Positions 30,118 to 43,599 of a stretch of DNA of 64,000 nt are shown in pieces. Position 1 is the stretch's first letter; each line of letters opens with the position of its first letter. The position numbers and the translations under genes are program-made. The notes under the pieces are model-generated. The model was not told the origin of the DNA. It saw only the letters and a list, made by a program, of their open reading frames with translations, and made no database searches. Origin of the DNA: Rhipicephalus microplus (lineage: Eukaryota; Arthropoda; Arachnida; Ixodida; Ixodidae); assembly GCF_043290135.1 (NCBI RefSeq), contig NW_027464588.1:1437501-1501500 (forward strand). The letters are read 5' to 3'.

Positions 30118-30591
30118 CTACGGTTTCTCGCCATCATCATGCAATAGCGGGGACTCGGTAGTACACGGAGCCATTTCAGACTGTGCTAAATCTTGGTGGA
30201 GGGTGGTGGGAAGCGGGACTGCAGCAGCTGCGGCTGTTGGGACGGTTTTTCGGGATGGTGATAGGAAACGGGAAGGGCGTATGTAAGGGCGTGGTCGCTG
30301 TGCTTCACGTGTCGGAGACGTGGTGCGTTTTGGTGCAGATGGCGCAATATTAGGTTGGCCAAGTGCATCTGATATCTGCTGTTTAACATTCGTTACAATC
30401 TGCTGGACAGCAGCTTGCAGGGCCTGCTGGATTAATTGTTGGAGTGGAGCTGTTTGTTCAGCCATAATGCTATCCTTCATTTTCTGCATTTCTAATTGCA
30501 TCATTGCTGCGAATTCGTTCGTTAAAGGAGTAGCCATTTCGTTCAACGCCTCTCGTGTGCAATAGTCGAATTGTGCCGTAGTTGACGGCAT
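30118..30591 (-). pseudogene. LINE ORF1 C-terminal part
   Basis: 157 residues: a helical Gln/Met-rich segment (LIQQALQAAVQQIVTNVKQ) and a Pro/Ser/Thr-rich tail, ending 30 bp before ORF2. It probably belongs to the same ORF1 as the upstream zinc-knuckle part, with a frameshift between about 30600 and 30890. Confidence 0.55.
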
Positions 30592-30894
30592 GTCAGGGTG
30601 AAGCTGAGTGTCTACTGACGTGGGTTGTAGTAGTCTAGGTCGCGTTGGTCATGGTGTTCTTTGCTGCGTCGATGTTTGTGTGAGGGAGTGGGACTGGTGT
30701 GGAGAGGGAGGGAGAGGAGGGAACTGCCCTGCACAACTTACCGTTTGTGCTTTCTTGTGGGAATTGCTTTGCTGGCGATGATGATGCGTTGTCCCGTCCA
30801 TGTACCAGCCTTGAGATCCCTGCTGGCCAGCGAAACCACTCCGCGATGACGAGTTACCTCGCTTGGGCCCCTACTTATCCCTGGAATGGCTCCT

Positions 30895-31946
30895 TCACCT
30901 GGCTGCACTCCCGGACGCACTGCTCTGCCGTCCGGGGCTTGGAGATGGTGACTGGGCCTTCCTGGTGGGAGTAGCTGACCGGGGTAGTTTGCGTCGGTTG
31001 ACTAGCGGCGAAAACCGCTTTGGACATGATTTGGCAGCCGTCGGGTGGTCGCCACCACAAAGCATGCAAGAAGGGCGGCACTCGTGGTTGTTAGGTGATA
31101 GTGAATCCCCGCACACTCCACATTTTGGAGTGTCAGGAGGCTGTGGGCACACATCCTCGCGGTGTCCTGTTTTGTTGCACTTTCTACAGTGGGGAATAGT
31201 CCGTTTGTAGAGGTAGCAGCGAAGAGCCTGTCCGTACGCGTTGACAAAGAAAGGGACTCGCTTGCCACAAAATGTGAGCACCATTGCTCCGGAATTGCCG
31301 AGGCGTATGCACGTGAGGGCCTCATAGCCCGGTACTTCAACTTCTGTCAGGAAATCGTCTGGTGTGATTTCATGGCCTATTCTATTGACCACACTTTTGC
31401 ATGAATTATCAGGCGCAATACCATAAGAGGTGATGTCGTAGGTTGCTGCGTGCGCTGTAATTTTGTTGATTTGTCCAAGTGCAGTGGCGATGTGTTAAGA
31501 TGAGGTGCTCATTGTTAGCACATTTTGATTTTCGTCAACACGAAGCTTGATATCAGGCTTCTCACTGCGTATATTTGCTGCTTGAGCTACGGCGAGAAGT
31601 AACGTCTTAGGGCTAACCTTGCTCAGATTAAATGGGGATGGATTGCTAGCTTGTAGTCCTTGGCCGGGAGCGGTGGGAGTCTTGGTAGACGCGTCCTAAG
31701 CCGGCTCTGGCGTAGATCGGGCTCAGACGGCGTGCTGGGCAGCTGTTGAGTCGGTACGGTATAGGATCGCAGCTGTCGGCGTTTGTTTGCTCTCTTGGTA
31801 ACAGTGATCCATGGATGTGCGTTGTGCTCATTGCTCGCCTGCGTATCGGCGTCTTGACTGGTCTGCGTATCCATCATGTGGTCCGTCGAGCGAGAGGGCA
31901 ATGAGTGCTTTTCGTCGGCTGCGACGCTCCCAGGGACACTCGCCAT
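30895..31946 (-). pseudogene. LINE ORF1 (nucleic-acid-binding) with three zinc knuckles
   Basis: Frames 31946-31623 and 31392-30895, separated by a stop near 31500. The N-terminal part is Ser/Thr/Arg-rich. The second has CRKCNKTGHREDVC (a CCHC knuckle) followed by two cysteine-rich fingers (CGVCGDSLSPNNHEC and CMLCGGDHPTAAKSC) and a basic Ser/Pro tail. It would coat the LINE RNA. Upstream codons may start near 32020. Confidence 0.8.
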
Positions 31947-32050
31947 CCGCTGTAGAGCGGGGTGGCGTTCTGTCCAAGCCGTGTCTCCGGCTTGCTAGGG
32001 TTAGAGAGGTGGACCTCTTCAAGAATATTCGAAAGTGTTAAGATGTTTAA

Positions 32051-33599
32051 TAGCGCACTCATAGGTTAAAGTCCAGTATAGGCTCGACAGTAATGATGCT
32101 AGGAACAAGTTCCTGTCATTTCAACAGATCGCCAGGAAGAAATTCTTCATGAAAATGAACCTGAGCCGGAGCCGATGTGATTCGCGTCCGTCGCATGCTC
32201 TCGCTACTCGACCACAGTAATTATAACTCTATTGGTCTGTAACTGCCGCTGCAACTATGATGACTTCAAGAAGATGAGCCCCCACCTTTGTCGCCTTTAC
32301 CATGCGATGACTTCTCAGGTTAACATTACAAAATGATTTTTGCCGTCATCCACACATCACTGCCTTGCGGCAGTGATGTGTCACATATGGCAGGTAGAGG
32401 CTTCACTGCTCAAGGACGTAACAGGTATGATAAGCTGCCTTCAGCGAGTCGGCACTGTCGGTTAGGCAGTCGGCAAGAGAGCTCTCGCGCTAAGCCTTTA
32501 TACGCCCGCGTCCATCAAGTCTCGCAGCCAACCAAAGAAGGAGTGTTTCGAAGGGGTGTTATCAAGATACTTTGTGAGAGCGGTCACTTCCCATAAACAC
32601 CAATGTTATGAAGTCCATATGGTGGCTCTTCCCATGCATGAGCCTCTGAGGAGACTGACCTTTTTCTGAATGAAAACAGTTATAGCACACAACAGAGCAA
32701 ACAGACCATTTGATACACTGTAAATAGAACGAGCTGGTTGCTATATGCTTCAAGAACATGTTCTCTGAAGAAATCTACCACCAAGTGTGAATAATCATTG
32801 CTGTCCCCTGGAAGGTGATGTTGAAATGCCTCAGCAGTTTCGCATCGAAATGGCAGAAAGAGGTGAAGAAGATACATTAAAAGATATGTAGCCTCTAATT
32901 GTAGAATAATCCAATGAGGTTCAGCAGAAGCCCAATAACCCAATAGCGTTCAACAGAAGGTTACATTAGCACAAAAAAAGACTCGCGTTGTTTAATCTGC
33001 AAGGAGTTTCGGAGCAGCACAACACCACGTTTTATCCAGATTCGATGCGTGGGTGTTCAAGGACTGGGCTACTTAAGACTGCGTAAGGGCCCACAGAGTG
33101 ATACTCAAGTCTTTGAAAAGCAAAAGCCGAATGAATGAATTTTTCTCACACAGTCACGTTTTACTCCACGCCACGTCTCGTTTTGCTCCGCAGGTTGGGG
33201 TAAGATGATACATCTGGAGCATTTTTTATTTATTTTTAAAATACTTTTTTGAGCAGTGGCAACACGACAATATTTATGTGGCGCATACCTAGCACCGAAA
33301 GAAAAGTTTCTGCATTGATGTTTAGTTGTAAGAAGTGAAATAAAAAATAAATACTAAATAATTTAAAATATTTGTTGCATCTTCTCATCCCACTCTAATA
33401 CTTCAAACGCATGTTCGTAGTTTTCCATGACCACGGGGTTCTGCGAACACTTTTTAGTTAATTTTTACGCTATCAACGTGCATAAATTTGTTTCCGGTGA
33501 GCTTCTTTCAACAATCTTTTTTTTTTATTTTTCTCTCCGTCTCTCACTTTTTCACATTTTTCATTCCTTGTTTCACATCGACACTTATAAGAAAAATTC
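32051..33599. other. No recognised gene; one short hairpin
   Basis: AT-rich sequence without a supported gene. At 32352-32381 there is a perfect hairpin (13-bp arms ACACATCACTGCC / GGCAGTGATGTGT, loop TTGC). Confidence 0.4.
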
Positions 33600-34903
<1,304 letters not shown>

Positions 34904-34960
34904 GTTGAATCGGCCTCTTGACTAATTTTCCTTCAGGTGTACGAAGCAAGCATGTTCTCA

Positions 34961-36517
34961 CTAGTCATCCTTACCTGGGAAAATCTTTTCATCCTTACCT
35001 GGGAAAATCTTTTCGACCTTGCAGAGTTTCTTCTGAGTTATTTTTCGCGCTTCTCCAAGCAGAAGTACATCTCCTTCTTGTCCATTTGTGTGACGCTCTG
35101 TTTTTCTGCTGGCACACTTAAGCTCCCTCAGGTACTCCTTTTTCCATCTGGTCCACCATGTTATCATTGCCCGTTTTCTTGCACTCCAATAATTCAGCAA
35201 ACTGTATTCTCCGAGTCTGTTTTCTTCCTGCTTGTTCATTGCTTGCCGGCTTCCTATAACGTCCGCCGGTGTGATGGGTTGTGGCTCGTTAGGATCGTCA
35301 TACACATAAGTAAGAGGCCGGTTGTTAAGTACTCCTTCTGCTTCAACAACCGTAGTCCGTAGTTTTTCTTCATCCAAAAGTCGAGCACCTATAGTTTTTG
35401 CCATGGATGTCTCAAAGCTTCTGATCAGTTTTTCATAAAATCCTCCCCACCATGGAGCTAACTCTACAATAAACTTCCATTTTATTTTCAGGTTACTGGT
35501 ATACTGTTGAAGCCTTTCATCTTCCAACTTTAATATCTTGTTCATCTCTTTCTCAGATTTCTTGAATGCTCTTGCAATATCACTGTAAATAGTTGTACAC
35601 AATCCTCTTCTAGCTACGAATCTTCCGAATGCTTGAATAAACGCTTCTGATGACATCCTCTTGACCAACTCCAGTTGTATGGTTCTTGTTACTGCACACG
35701 TAAATACCACAATGTAAAGCTTTGTAACTTTTTCGCTTTTCTCCTCTCGAGCATTTAGCGGTCCAGCAAAGCCTATACCAACTGTGTCGAATGGCTTCAT
35801 CTGTGTTATCCTCTCAGCTGGTAGTGGTGGAATTTCTTGTGCCATTGGTCTAGAATTGAATCTCCTACATGTGATGCATTTCTTTATTACATATTTCACC
35901 ATCTGTCGGGCACGCACAATCCAAAAATTCGTTCTTAGATGTGTCGATGTTGCCGCAACGCCACCGTGCATTGTCACTTGATGCGCGTTCAGAACTAGGA
36001 GTTCTGAAAAGTGACTTTCTCTTGGTAAAATAATAGGATGCTTCTCATCAAAGCTCAAATCACTCCACTGAAGCCTCCCTTTTATTCTTAGGACATCTTG
36101 ATCATCTTCGAAGATGTTCGTTCCGTACAGATTCATGTTGTCATATATTCGTGTCACTGCATTTTCTAGCGTTTTCTGCTCCTGCTTTATCAGCACATAC
36201 TCTGCCTTGTCCAATTCTTCTCCTGTAAGCGAACCTGTTTTTCTTTCTTTTCGTCGGTTTCCTATATAACGCATCACCAACGCGGTAACTCGTAACGCTT
36301 TCTTGTATGATCCGAACCTGCTCACATCAACTATCTTTTCTTCACTCGTGGTGGTAGTTAAGCCTGCCAGGGTCTTTTTTTCATCTTTGTTGTCATCACT
36401 GTCCGATTCTTGTGTGATGTCATAATGAGGCCTTTGTTTTTCATTCTTGATCCAGGTGGGGCCTTTCCACCATAATTCACTGTCCAGCAAACGTTTCATC
36501 TTCATCCCCCTTGTCAT
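34961..36517 (-). pseudogene. BEL/Pao integrase
   Basis: A 518-residue open frame. An HHCC zinc domain (NAHQVTMHGG ... CITCRR) is followed by the catalytic core: FDTVGIGFAGPL, where the usual first Asp is Gly; IYSDIARAFK with the second Asp; and WWGGFYEKLIRSF with the Glu. The C-terminal domain ends in a duplicated KIFPGKD segment, mirrored by a direct repeat at 34976-35015. The lost Asp should abolish strand transfer even though the frame is long. It follows the RNase H frame directly, one frameshift apart. Confidence 0.85.
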
Positions 36518-37074
36518 CAGATCCGCAGGATTTTTATCACTTTTAACATAACCCCATTGACTCTCATTAGACTTGCTCTTAATTTCTGCTGTGCGGTTGC
36601 GAACAGATCTTTCGCCTTGTTAGACTTTATCCAGCATAAAACAATTTGAGAGTCAGTCCAGAATTTCACATTCCTTAGTTTCCTGATGAAATTCTCAGCT
36701 TTATGACTGGCCAATCTGACTGATATTGTGGCCGCCAACAACTCCAATCTTGCTAGTGTAATCTTTTTGATTGGAGCGACTCTACCCTTTGCAATGATTA
36801 AATTGGCTTCATTGCTTCCATCGAAGTATTCTGTTACAATGTATGCTGCTGCTCCATATGCCATTGGACTCGCATCGGAAAACACATTTAGAGTCGATGC
36901 TTTCACTTCAGCTTGCCTGTTGTCATAGCATCTGTGAACGGTGAAGTGCTGAAGCTCCTCCGACCAGTCCTTCCAAGCTGATCTATGCTGGCTTGGTAAC
37001 GGGTCATCCCATTTCAGTTTGTCCATCCAAATTTTTTGCAGCAATATTTTTGCTCTAACTGAAAATGGTTTCAA
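36517..37074 (-). pseudogene. BEL/Pao RNase H region
   Basis: Carries WKDWSEELQHF, then the RNase H motifs VFSDASPMAYGAAAY (Asp), ITLARLELLAA (Glu) and FWTDSQIVLCWI (Asp). The frame shifts near 36600; the correct continuation (QWGYVKSDKNPADLMTRG) lies in the integrase frame. Between 37075 and 37197 the join to RT is scrambled by stops. Confidence 0.85.
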
Positions 37075-37196
37075 AAACCTAAAGGGTCATATAGCTTTGC
37101 CGTGTCCTGCAAAACCTGTCTTTTTGAGAGTTGTCTCATGTCCTTGTCATTTCGCTATGTAGTGTCGGGAAAGCTCAACACGTCGTCTACGAAATT

Positions 37197-38700
37197 CTAT
37201 TTCAGTCCCAAAATCTTGATTTTTCCCTCTTTTCTTATCCCTAGATCCAGATCCTCTCCTTCTTCATCAAAGAGTTTTCCTAGCTCGGCGTCATTTGAAA
37301 TCCATTTTCTTAAATTCATTTCCGCATTGCGAAAAATATTTCGTGCTTCTTTGTATATCTTTGTCGATGTCGAGTATTCGTCGGCTCCTAGTAAAACGTC
37401 ATCGACGTAGATTCCTTTCCGGAGTTTCGCCACAACTGCAGGATATTTTTCTTCGAATTTATCCAAATGTCGATGAATCGTGGCCGGCAGAAGGAAGCTA
37501 CTTGGTGTAGTTCCGAAAGTAACCCTCGCCATTCTCCACGTTTTTATCTTCAGGGTTGGCGTATCTTCGCTGGGTATTTTTTCCCGCCACATAAATCGGA
37601 GTGCGTCTCGGTCATTTTCATGTATCTTCATCTGCAAGAATGCTTTTTCCACGTCGGCTGTCATTGCGATCTTGTGATGTGGGAAGTTCATCAGCAAGCT
37701 TGTAATGTCGGGGTTTAGGTTTGGCCCCTTTTCCAAATTGTCATTCAAAGATTCACCTGGATTCTGGCTTGACGATGCGTCAAAGACGATCCGTATTTTT
37801 TCGTTGTTCGGTCCTTCTTAATTACTGCTTGATTCGGGATGTAGTATACAAGTTTGTTCTGTATATCGAATCCAGCATCTTCTTCGACGTTTTCTGCTAT
37901 TTCTTGCTCTAAGTACTCTCGAATAGCTTTGTCGTAGGCTAGGAGCTCATCTTTATCCTTGCATAATTTCTTGGTCACCTGGATAAGCCTCTTCTCTGCA
38001 ATGGTGTTGTTGTTGTCCAATGTCACGTTTTCTTTCCATGGTAGCCACACTTGGTATCTTCCTGCCTTGAACTCCATTGTTTGTCGAACGTAGTCTAGCA
38101 CATGTTCATCGTTCATCTTTGTTGCTGGTTTCTCCTTGATGCCCATGTTTTTCAAGTCCCAGAATATCTGCAGTTCGTCCACATTCGTGTCTGACTTGGC
38201 ACTGACCTTGAGTACCATAACCGTCGATGATTTCATCGGCACACAATGAAGTGCTACAGGACCTTGGACCGCCCATCCCAATATTGTTTCTATTGCCATT
38301 ACTTTTCGATGAATCTCGCAAATGCGACCAGTGACTACAGTCCAGTGAAAACCTGCTCCAATTAATATAGAAGTTTCCATACTTTTCCTTTCTTTGTCCA
38401 TCTTGTCGTTGTCATCAGCCAAACGAATTCCCATCGATTTTGCTCTTTCGTGTATTGTCAACGGTGGCGATGGCAGCACTTCACAGGTTATAACTTCTAT
38501 CTTCAGTGCCTCTATCGTGACTGGCTCCGATGTGGGATCCTTCCTCACGCTGACCTCGACGACTTTCATGTCTAGTTCCATCTCTCCTTCTCCAAATGAT
38601 CCTACAGTAATCCTTTCGGATCTTTTTACCTTGCACGCTAGTTTTCTTGACAATCTTTTGAGTATGAATGTCGTCTGACTCCCGTTGTCCAGCAGAATCC
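37197..38700 (-). pseudogene. BEL/Pao protease and reverse transcriptase
   Basis: The protease motif RILLDNGSQTTFILKRLSRK (about 38700-38640) opens the region, followed by a 302-codon frame with the linker WAVQGP and the start of RT. Near 37800 the frame shifts at an A-run, and RT continues in 37748-37197 with IAMTADVEKAFLQ, FMWRE, FGTTPSSFLL and the catalytic GIYVDDVLLGA box. The YVDD form and the FMWR/TTPS motifs are typical of BEL/Pao RT. Confidence 0.88.
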
Positions 38701-38779
38701 GTGCGTAGCACCCGCTGTCTTCTCCCTCCGTCCACGAAAAGGCTGTCTGCAGTAGTATGCACTTGTGTTCATCATACTG

Positions 38780-40442
38780 CTATGCGTGCATGTTGCAGGA
38801 CTTGTCCAACTGGTCAGGTTGCGCGCTTTTACGCACTTGCTCAACATCATTACCACTTCGCTGCTGTGCTGACTTTCCTGCAGGCGTACGTGGTCGACAC
38901 ATGGATGTCGCGTGCCTTCCCTTGCATGTTTTGCAGCGTACGTTAGCGCGGCATATCTTCGCCGTGTGGTGAGGTCTGGTGCATCTGAAGCACCTTCGTT
39001 CCCGTTGCAAGGCTTCTTTCTTCTGCTGCATAGTAATGTTTCCTCTGCAATCTTCCGTGTAGTGTCCAGTCATCTCACAGAAGATGCAGTTCTTAATGTT
39101 GGTGCTTTGAAGCGTAGATGTCCTAGTCCACCTCATACTGTGTGGTGACTGGGTCACTTCGTATTTTTCCTCTCGAGTTTCTTCTCTCCTTCGTATATAT
39201 GTGTTTAAAAACTCCATAATTTCTTTCAAACTGCTCGTGCTGTCTCTTGACGCTGAGTTCGACTCCGTAGTTGCTGGTCTGTTGTCACCTTTAACTCCTT
39301 CATCTTCATCTCAATCCTCATATCCACCAGTAGCGCAGATTTTACAACAGGAGCTATCACTGTGGCATAACTATTCATTTCCACTCCTAACCACTGCAGT
39401 GCTCGTGTGTTAACTTGCAACTTTTGGAAGAGTTTCTTCAACCCATTTACATCTTTAGGACTCTTCACTGCTTCCAAATTTGCAAGCTCTTTTATGTAGG
39501 TCTCTTTTAAATTATCTTCTCGTCCGAAGGTTTCGTTCAAAAGAGCGCCTGCAGGCTCGTAATTCTGATCAGAAAACTGTAAACCTTCTATGAGGGACGC
39601 AGCCTCCCCGCTCAGAGACGCCAGAAGGTAATTAAATTTTTGATTCTTCGGCATGTTTACTCTGTTGTGCACCGATGTCTCGAACTGTCGCCAAAACCTT
39701 GGCCATGCTGTTTTTTTTCATCAAACTTGATCATCTCAAGACGTGGCAACTTGACAAGCTCTTGTGTCTCCGAGATTTGGTTAGTACCTTGCAGTGAGCT
39801 CGCCTGTTCTGTGACTATTCTCGTAGTCAGTTGCGTCGCTTGTTCTAACTCGCGTAATTGCTCCTCTATTTTTGTCGTTGCAGCGACGATCTTCATCTCA
39901 TAATGCAAAACCCTTTCAAATTCCGCCTCCGCGTCGTCTTCTTTAATGAACGGTTCAATCTGTTCGTTAACTTGTCTTAACGTCTGTGACACGCTCTTCA
40001 TCTGGTTCAGAAGCGTCATAAGTTGCGCTCGATCGGCGTCTTCTTGTATCTTCTTATCGATTTCGCTCGTAAGCGTCGTCACATTTGCTGGAAGCGTCTT
40101 CCGCTTCTTCGATAGGACCTCTTTATTCAGGCCTAAAACGTGTTGAAAGAGCTCTTGTCTGTTTATGTGCGTCGCCAACAGTCGTCGGTCGTGGTCCTCC
40201 TTTCGACGGTTCGTCCTTGAGCCAGACGCCGCTGCTTCGTTCTTCAACCCATTGTTGCAAATGGGGTTTAAGTCTCTGCGTCTGCCCTCAGATATCCTGG
40301 TCACGGCACCATGTTTCAGAAGGACCAGAGAGACCGCAGAACTGAGACGTCCTCGGTTTATTGTTGACAGAACAGGAATAAAAAAAAATATGCAGAGCGT
40401 GCCCCTGGCTACTTCTTCCTCGCCTCCGAGCTCCATCTTCAA
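38780..40442 (-). pseudogene. BEL/Pao Gag
   Basis: Three frames. 40442-39657 begins inside the LTR and is rich in helices (coiled coil with EIDKKIQEDADRAQ). It shifts at an eight-base A-run near 39715, just before the conserved WPRFWRQFETSVH segment of the DUF1759 Gag core. 39672-39226 has YLLASLSGEAASLIEGL and LKKLFQKLQVNTRALQ. 39229-38780 has the knuckles CIFCEMTGHYTEDC and CFRCTRPHHTAKIC plus CKTCKGRHATSMC. It would form the particle and bind RNA. Confidence 0.85.
40294..40311 (-). other. BEL/Pao primer-binding site
   Basis: Directly next to the 5' LTR the minus strand reads TGGTGCCGTGACCAGGAT, starting with TGG as the complement of a tRNA CCA end. Primer tRNA not identified. Confidence 0.65.
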
Positions 40443-40455
40443 TCTGTTTTCTACA
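40312..40455 (-). repeat. BEL/Pao 5' LTR (right)
   Basis: 144 bp, TG..CA ends on the plus strand (TGTTTCAG ... TTCTACA), with a T/A-rich GAATAAAAAAAAATATG stretch in its middle. Confidence 0.75.
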
Positions 40456-40728
<273 letters not shown>

Positions 40729-40783
40729 CATAAGGACAGATACGTTCAATGTCGCCAAAGTTTGCTGAGAAATGCTTCGCATT
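40729..40783 (-). repeat. Composite repeat family, copy D, right terminus
   Basis: GATACGTTCAATGTCGCCAA..TGAGAAATGCTTCGCATTT matches the other terminus at 17545-17587 and (reversed) 17876-17920 and 49880-49920. Confidence 0.75.
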
Positions 40784-41322
40784 TAAAACAGCCGACAACG
40801 GCTACAGATTCAAAGCTCCGCTTTCTTTCTTTTTTTTTCTCTATACAACCTATTGAGTTATACGTAATCGACGACAGAACCAAAGTGATATTGGTGGTTG
40901 CGCGCCTTGTGCCTCTAAGGAAGTAGCAGCGAATTGAGCGAATTGTGAAGCACTATTCTATTTTTTACAGTGAATGGGGAATGGGAATAATAATTGTCCC
41001 CTACTCCGAAAAAGTGAGTGGCAAGTTTTGAGCGTGAATGTAGCACTTCTTCCGACTGATAAGTGATTGTGTGAAAACAGAGTGAGTGTTTCTGTTCCCC
41101 TTTGTAATTCTTATCGGTGATCATTGATAATGTCGCAGTGCCATACATCGTGTCTGTTCCTTCATGCTAGTAAATGGCGCTGGTCTATTTTGTTACCAGG
41201 AGCAGTTGTAGGTCACTTGAACTGCTGTTACTCATATGCAATGAACGTCCCCTTGAGCGAACTCGGTTGGCTGTGTGAAAATCTGCGTGTCTGTGACGTC
41301 ATCTGCTCTCGCTTATATACAG
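40784..41322. other. No recognised feature; possible intron
   Basis: No gene recognised. It ends in the pyrimidine-rich acceptor of the candidate exon at 41323. Confidence 0.35.
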
Positions 41323-41440
41323 GAGCGCTGCGGTCGCAGCGTGATGGGCCGCACATGCCACTCGCACGACGACTGCTTCTGTCCAGGACTGAAGTTCTTC
41401 TGCTCGGCAGGAAGGTGTCGCTCTCCAGCCTCCAGAAAAG
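41323..41440 (+). CDS. Candidate internal exon of a Cys-rich secreted protein
   Basis: The sequence CTGCTCTCGCTTATATACAG is a good acceptor, and CCAGAAAAG|GTGAGCG is a strong donor. The 118 bp between them are GC-rich against AT-rich flanks and stay open in phase 0 in, phase 1 out. The peptide has six cysteines in about 40 residues with spacing C-x8-C-x5-C-x1-C-x6-C-x4-C (RTCHSHDDCFCPGLKFFC, then SAGRCRSP). This looks like a small disulfide-bonded module, of the kind seen in tick secreted proteins and Dickkopf- or EB-like domains. I cannot choose between those. Partner exons were not found, so the gene would have long introns. Confidence 0.45.
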
Positions 41441-43599
41441 GTGAGCGATTGTCTTCATTACAGGTGGCATTCATATCGGCCACATACAACTTCTGGCGAT
41501 TTCGGTCATTCCGATCTCAACGGAAGTTGTTGCAACGTGAAGTGACTATAGCCGTAAATCAGCACGACAATGACTCATGTCAAGCGACATACCTGTGCTA
41601 TGAAGTTGTACACCCTAAAGCCATATGGCATACGAAGAGGCAGGTTTCTCTTCAATGTGGGCGAATGATTTATTGTACCCCTACGAAAATGTCATAATTC
41701 TGACATCGCTTTCGGGAAACAATGTACGTTTATTTGTAATCATAAAAGCAGATAATGAAGAGTACGACATGCTGTGCTGGGGGTGTGGTGACAAGCTGTA
41801 ACTGTCTGCTTTAAACATGTTCATACCAATGTAAGAGGCTGCAAACATTGACACAGACAGTAAAGGTACAATTATAATGCCCTCTATGCGTATAACAAAC
41901 AGTCTTTTAGTGAGCGATGCGAACTACTGTGGAACGATGGTAAGCTGTCCCTGAACATTGGAGAAATCTGCAGCGCATGCTCTTGATCTGCACTTCGAAA
42001 AAGATGATTGTTTTATTTCGATAGAAAATATATGGACTGTCTTGGCTGGTCTTTGCCGTCGCCGCCACCGTCATTCACGTATATGTATATATAAGTATAT
42101 ATACGTATATACGGGGAAAATGCGCTAGCCTCCTTTTTCTGTAGAGCGAACATCGCTTTTCCGGCCGGGGTCGTCTGCGCCCGCTTATCTCATGAGCGAA
42201 CAAGGATCGTTGATGCGCTATCGCGGCAACAATCAGTGGGCGCGCTCTGTGCCCCCACAGCAGGTGGGAGCTTCTACAAGCTGCGGTGTCAACACGAAAA
42301 ATTGTTACCAAAAGTGTACCTATAGCGGCCGTGTTCTCTCAAGGCGCGTCTACATTAAAGAGATACGACACCAATTTTTGTCTGCCGATTCTTTTCGGGA
42401 GTCTTTTGTCTCGTCGTCGTGATATTTAAACTACGACGCACAAACAGTTCACCTATTGTCTCTAGAAGACTCCGCCTGAGCCTTGTGCTCACAGCTATTC
42501 GTTGGCCGATCCTGTAGTCGCACTGAAGGCACACGCAGTGACACCAACTAAACTTGCACACCTGCACCTCATTTTCAGTCATGCTTCCTGCTTTACCATT
42601 GTCCCTCTCCAGCCATGCAGCGCAGCCTCCGCTATAATTCATGGCGTCGAGGGAAGGGGGTATCACGTGATGACGTCACCGTATGACGTGTTCAGAGTGT
42701 CGTGTACTTCATAGAGTTTCCTAATGATAAACTAGAGGGAACTCTGGCGCTACTGTTAATGGGGCTGCAACGTATGGTGCTTCAGCGAGCATGGAAATTA
42801 TGAACAGTAGCTGAGTGTGCGTAGTTTTCATATTTTACGTTCCGTTTGGTTTCACGGGGCTAGAAGCCGCGTTGTCAGGAAACACGAATCGCCAAACGTT
42901 AGGCAGTTACGCTTCACCACTTTAATATTTTAGGCTCTCCAATTCAAACCAGTTCATTAAGTTTGAAACGCTTTGTTATTTACTTCGAAACAAAACCGAA
43001 ACACGGTAATAAACGAAGCAACAAGTACGTTCGTAGCGCGCAAGCACGAGGACTACAGGCAAGCTCCGGTACCACCCATAATTCTCATGGTCGCTTAACG
43101 ATCCTAGCGCAAGAGTCCCATCTAGTCAGTTTTACAAATTTCTATGGTGTACTCTACTATGAGAACGCGGTCAACGGTTTCTGATGTTATTCATCCCCAC
43201 CATAACCGCAATTTACGGCTTATTATTTTTTCGCGTTAAAAACTATGCGTGCAACATGGCAGCGCGTACCCTATGAGAACTCCAAGCTGTTGATCCTCGA
43301 CAAGTGGAAATTCTAGCTATCTTCCAGTTGCTTGTGTTTTCAAACACTTATTGCATCGTAAACGCATAACATCAATAACATTTAAACTCAACATGTTCTG
43401 GGTAGGTGTACGTTAACGAGGATGACCAAACAGGCTTCATTTGACTTGCATGCACCTAAAATATGAAATGACGCGGACCCAACACTCACAACTGATGTTT
43501 CTCACATACACACAATAGTTCGTTTAGAATAAATAGTTGACGATTCGCCGCACTGCATACTAGCGGATACAGCATTTTATGTACACACACTTTTTAGAA
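41441..43599. other. No recognised gene
   Basis: AT-rich. A TA-rich near-palindrome (CGTATATGTATATATAAG..) lies at 42078-42112, followed by a GC-rich patch (42150-42260). Short open frames have no motifs. Confidence 0.35.

Larger units (their letters stand above)
24485..32050 (-). mobile_element. I-group LINE, nearly full length, interrupted
   Basis: Minus-strand non-LTR retrotransposon with ORF1 (zinc knuckles) at about 32020-30118 and ORF2 (endonuclease, RT, RNase H) at about 30090-24555. The RNase H domain places it in the I/R1/LOA group and not with RTE or CR1. It is split by a solo LTR (26085-27377) and a polyadenylated insert (about 28795-29480) and carries several in-frame stops. The 3' boundary near 24485 and the 5' boundary near 32050 are estimates; no target duplication was found. 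Confidence 0.85.
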
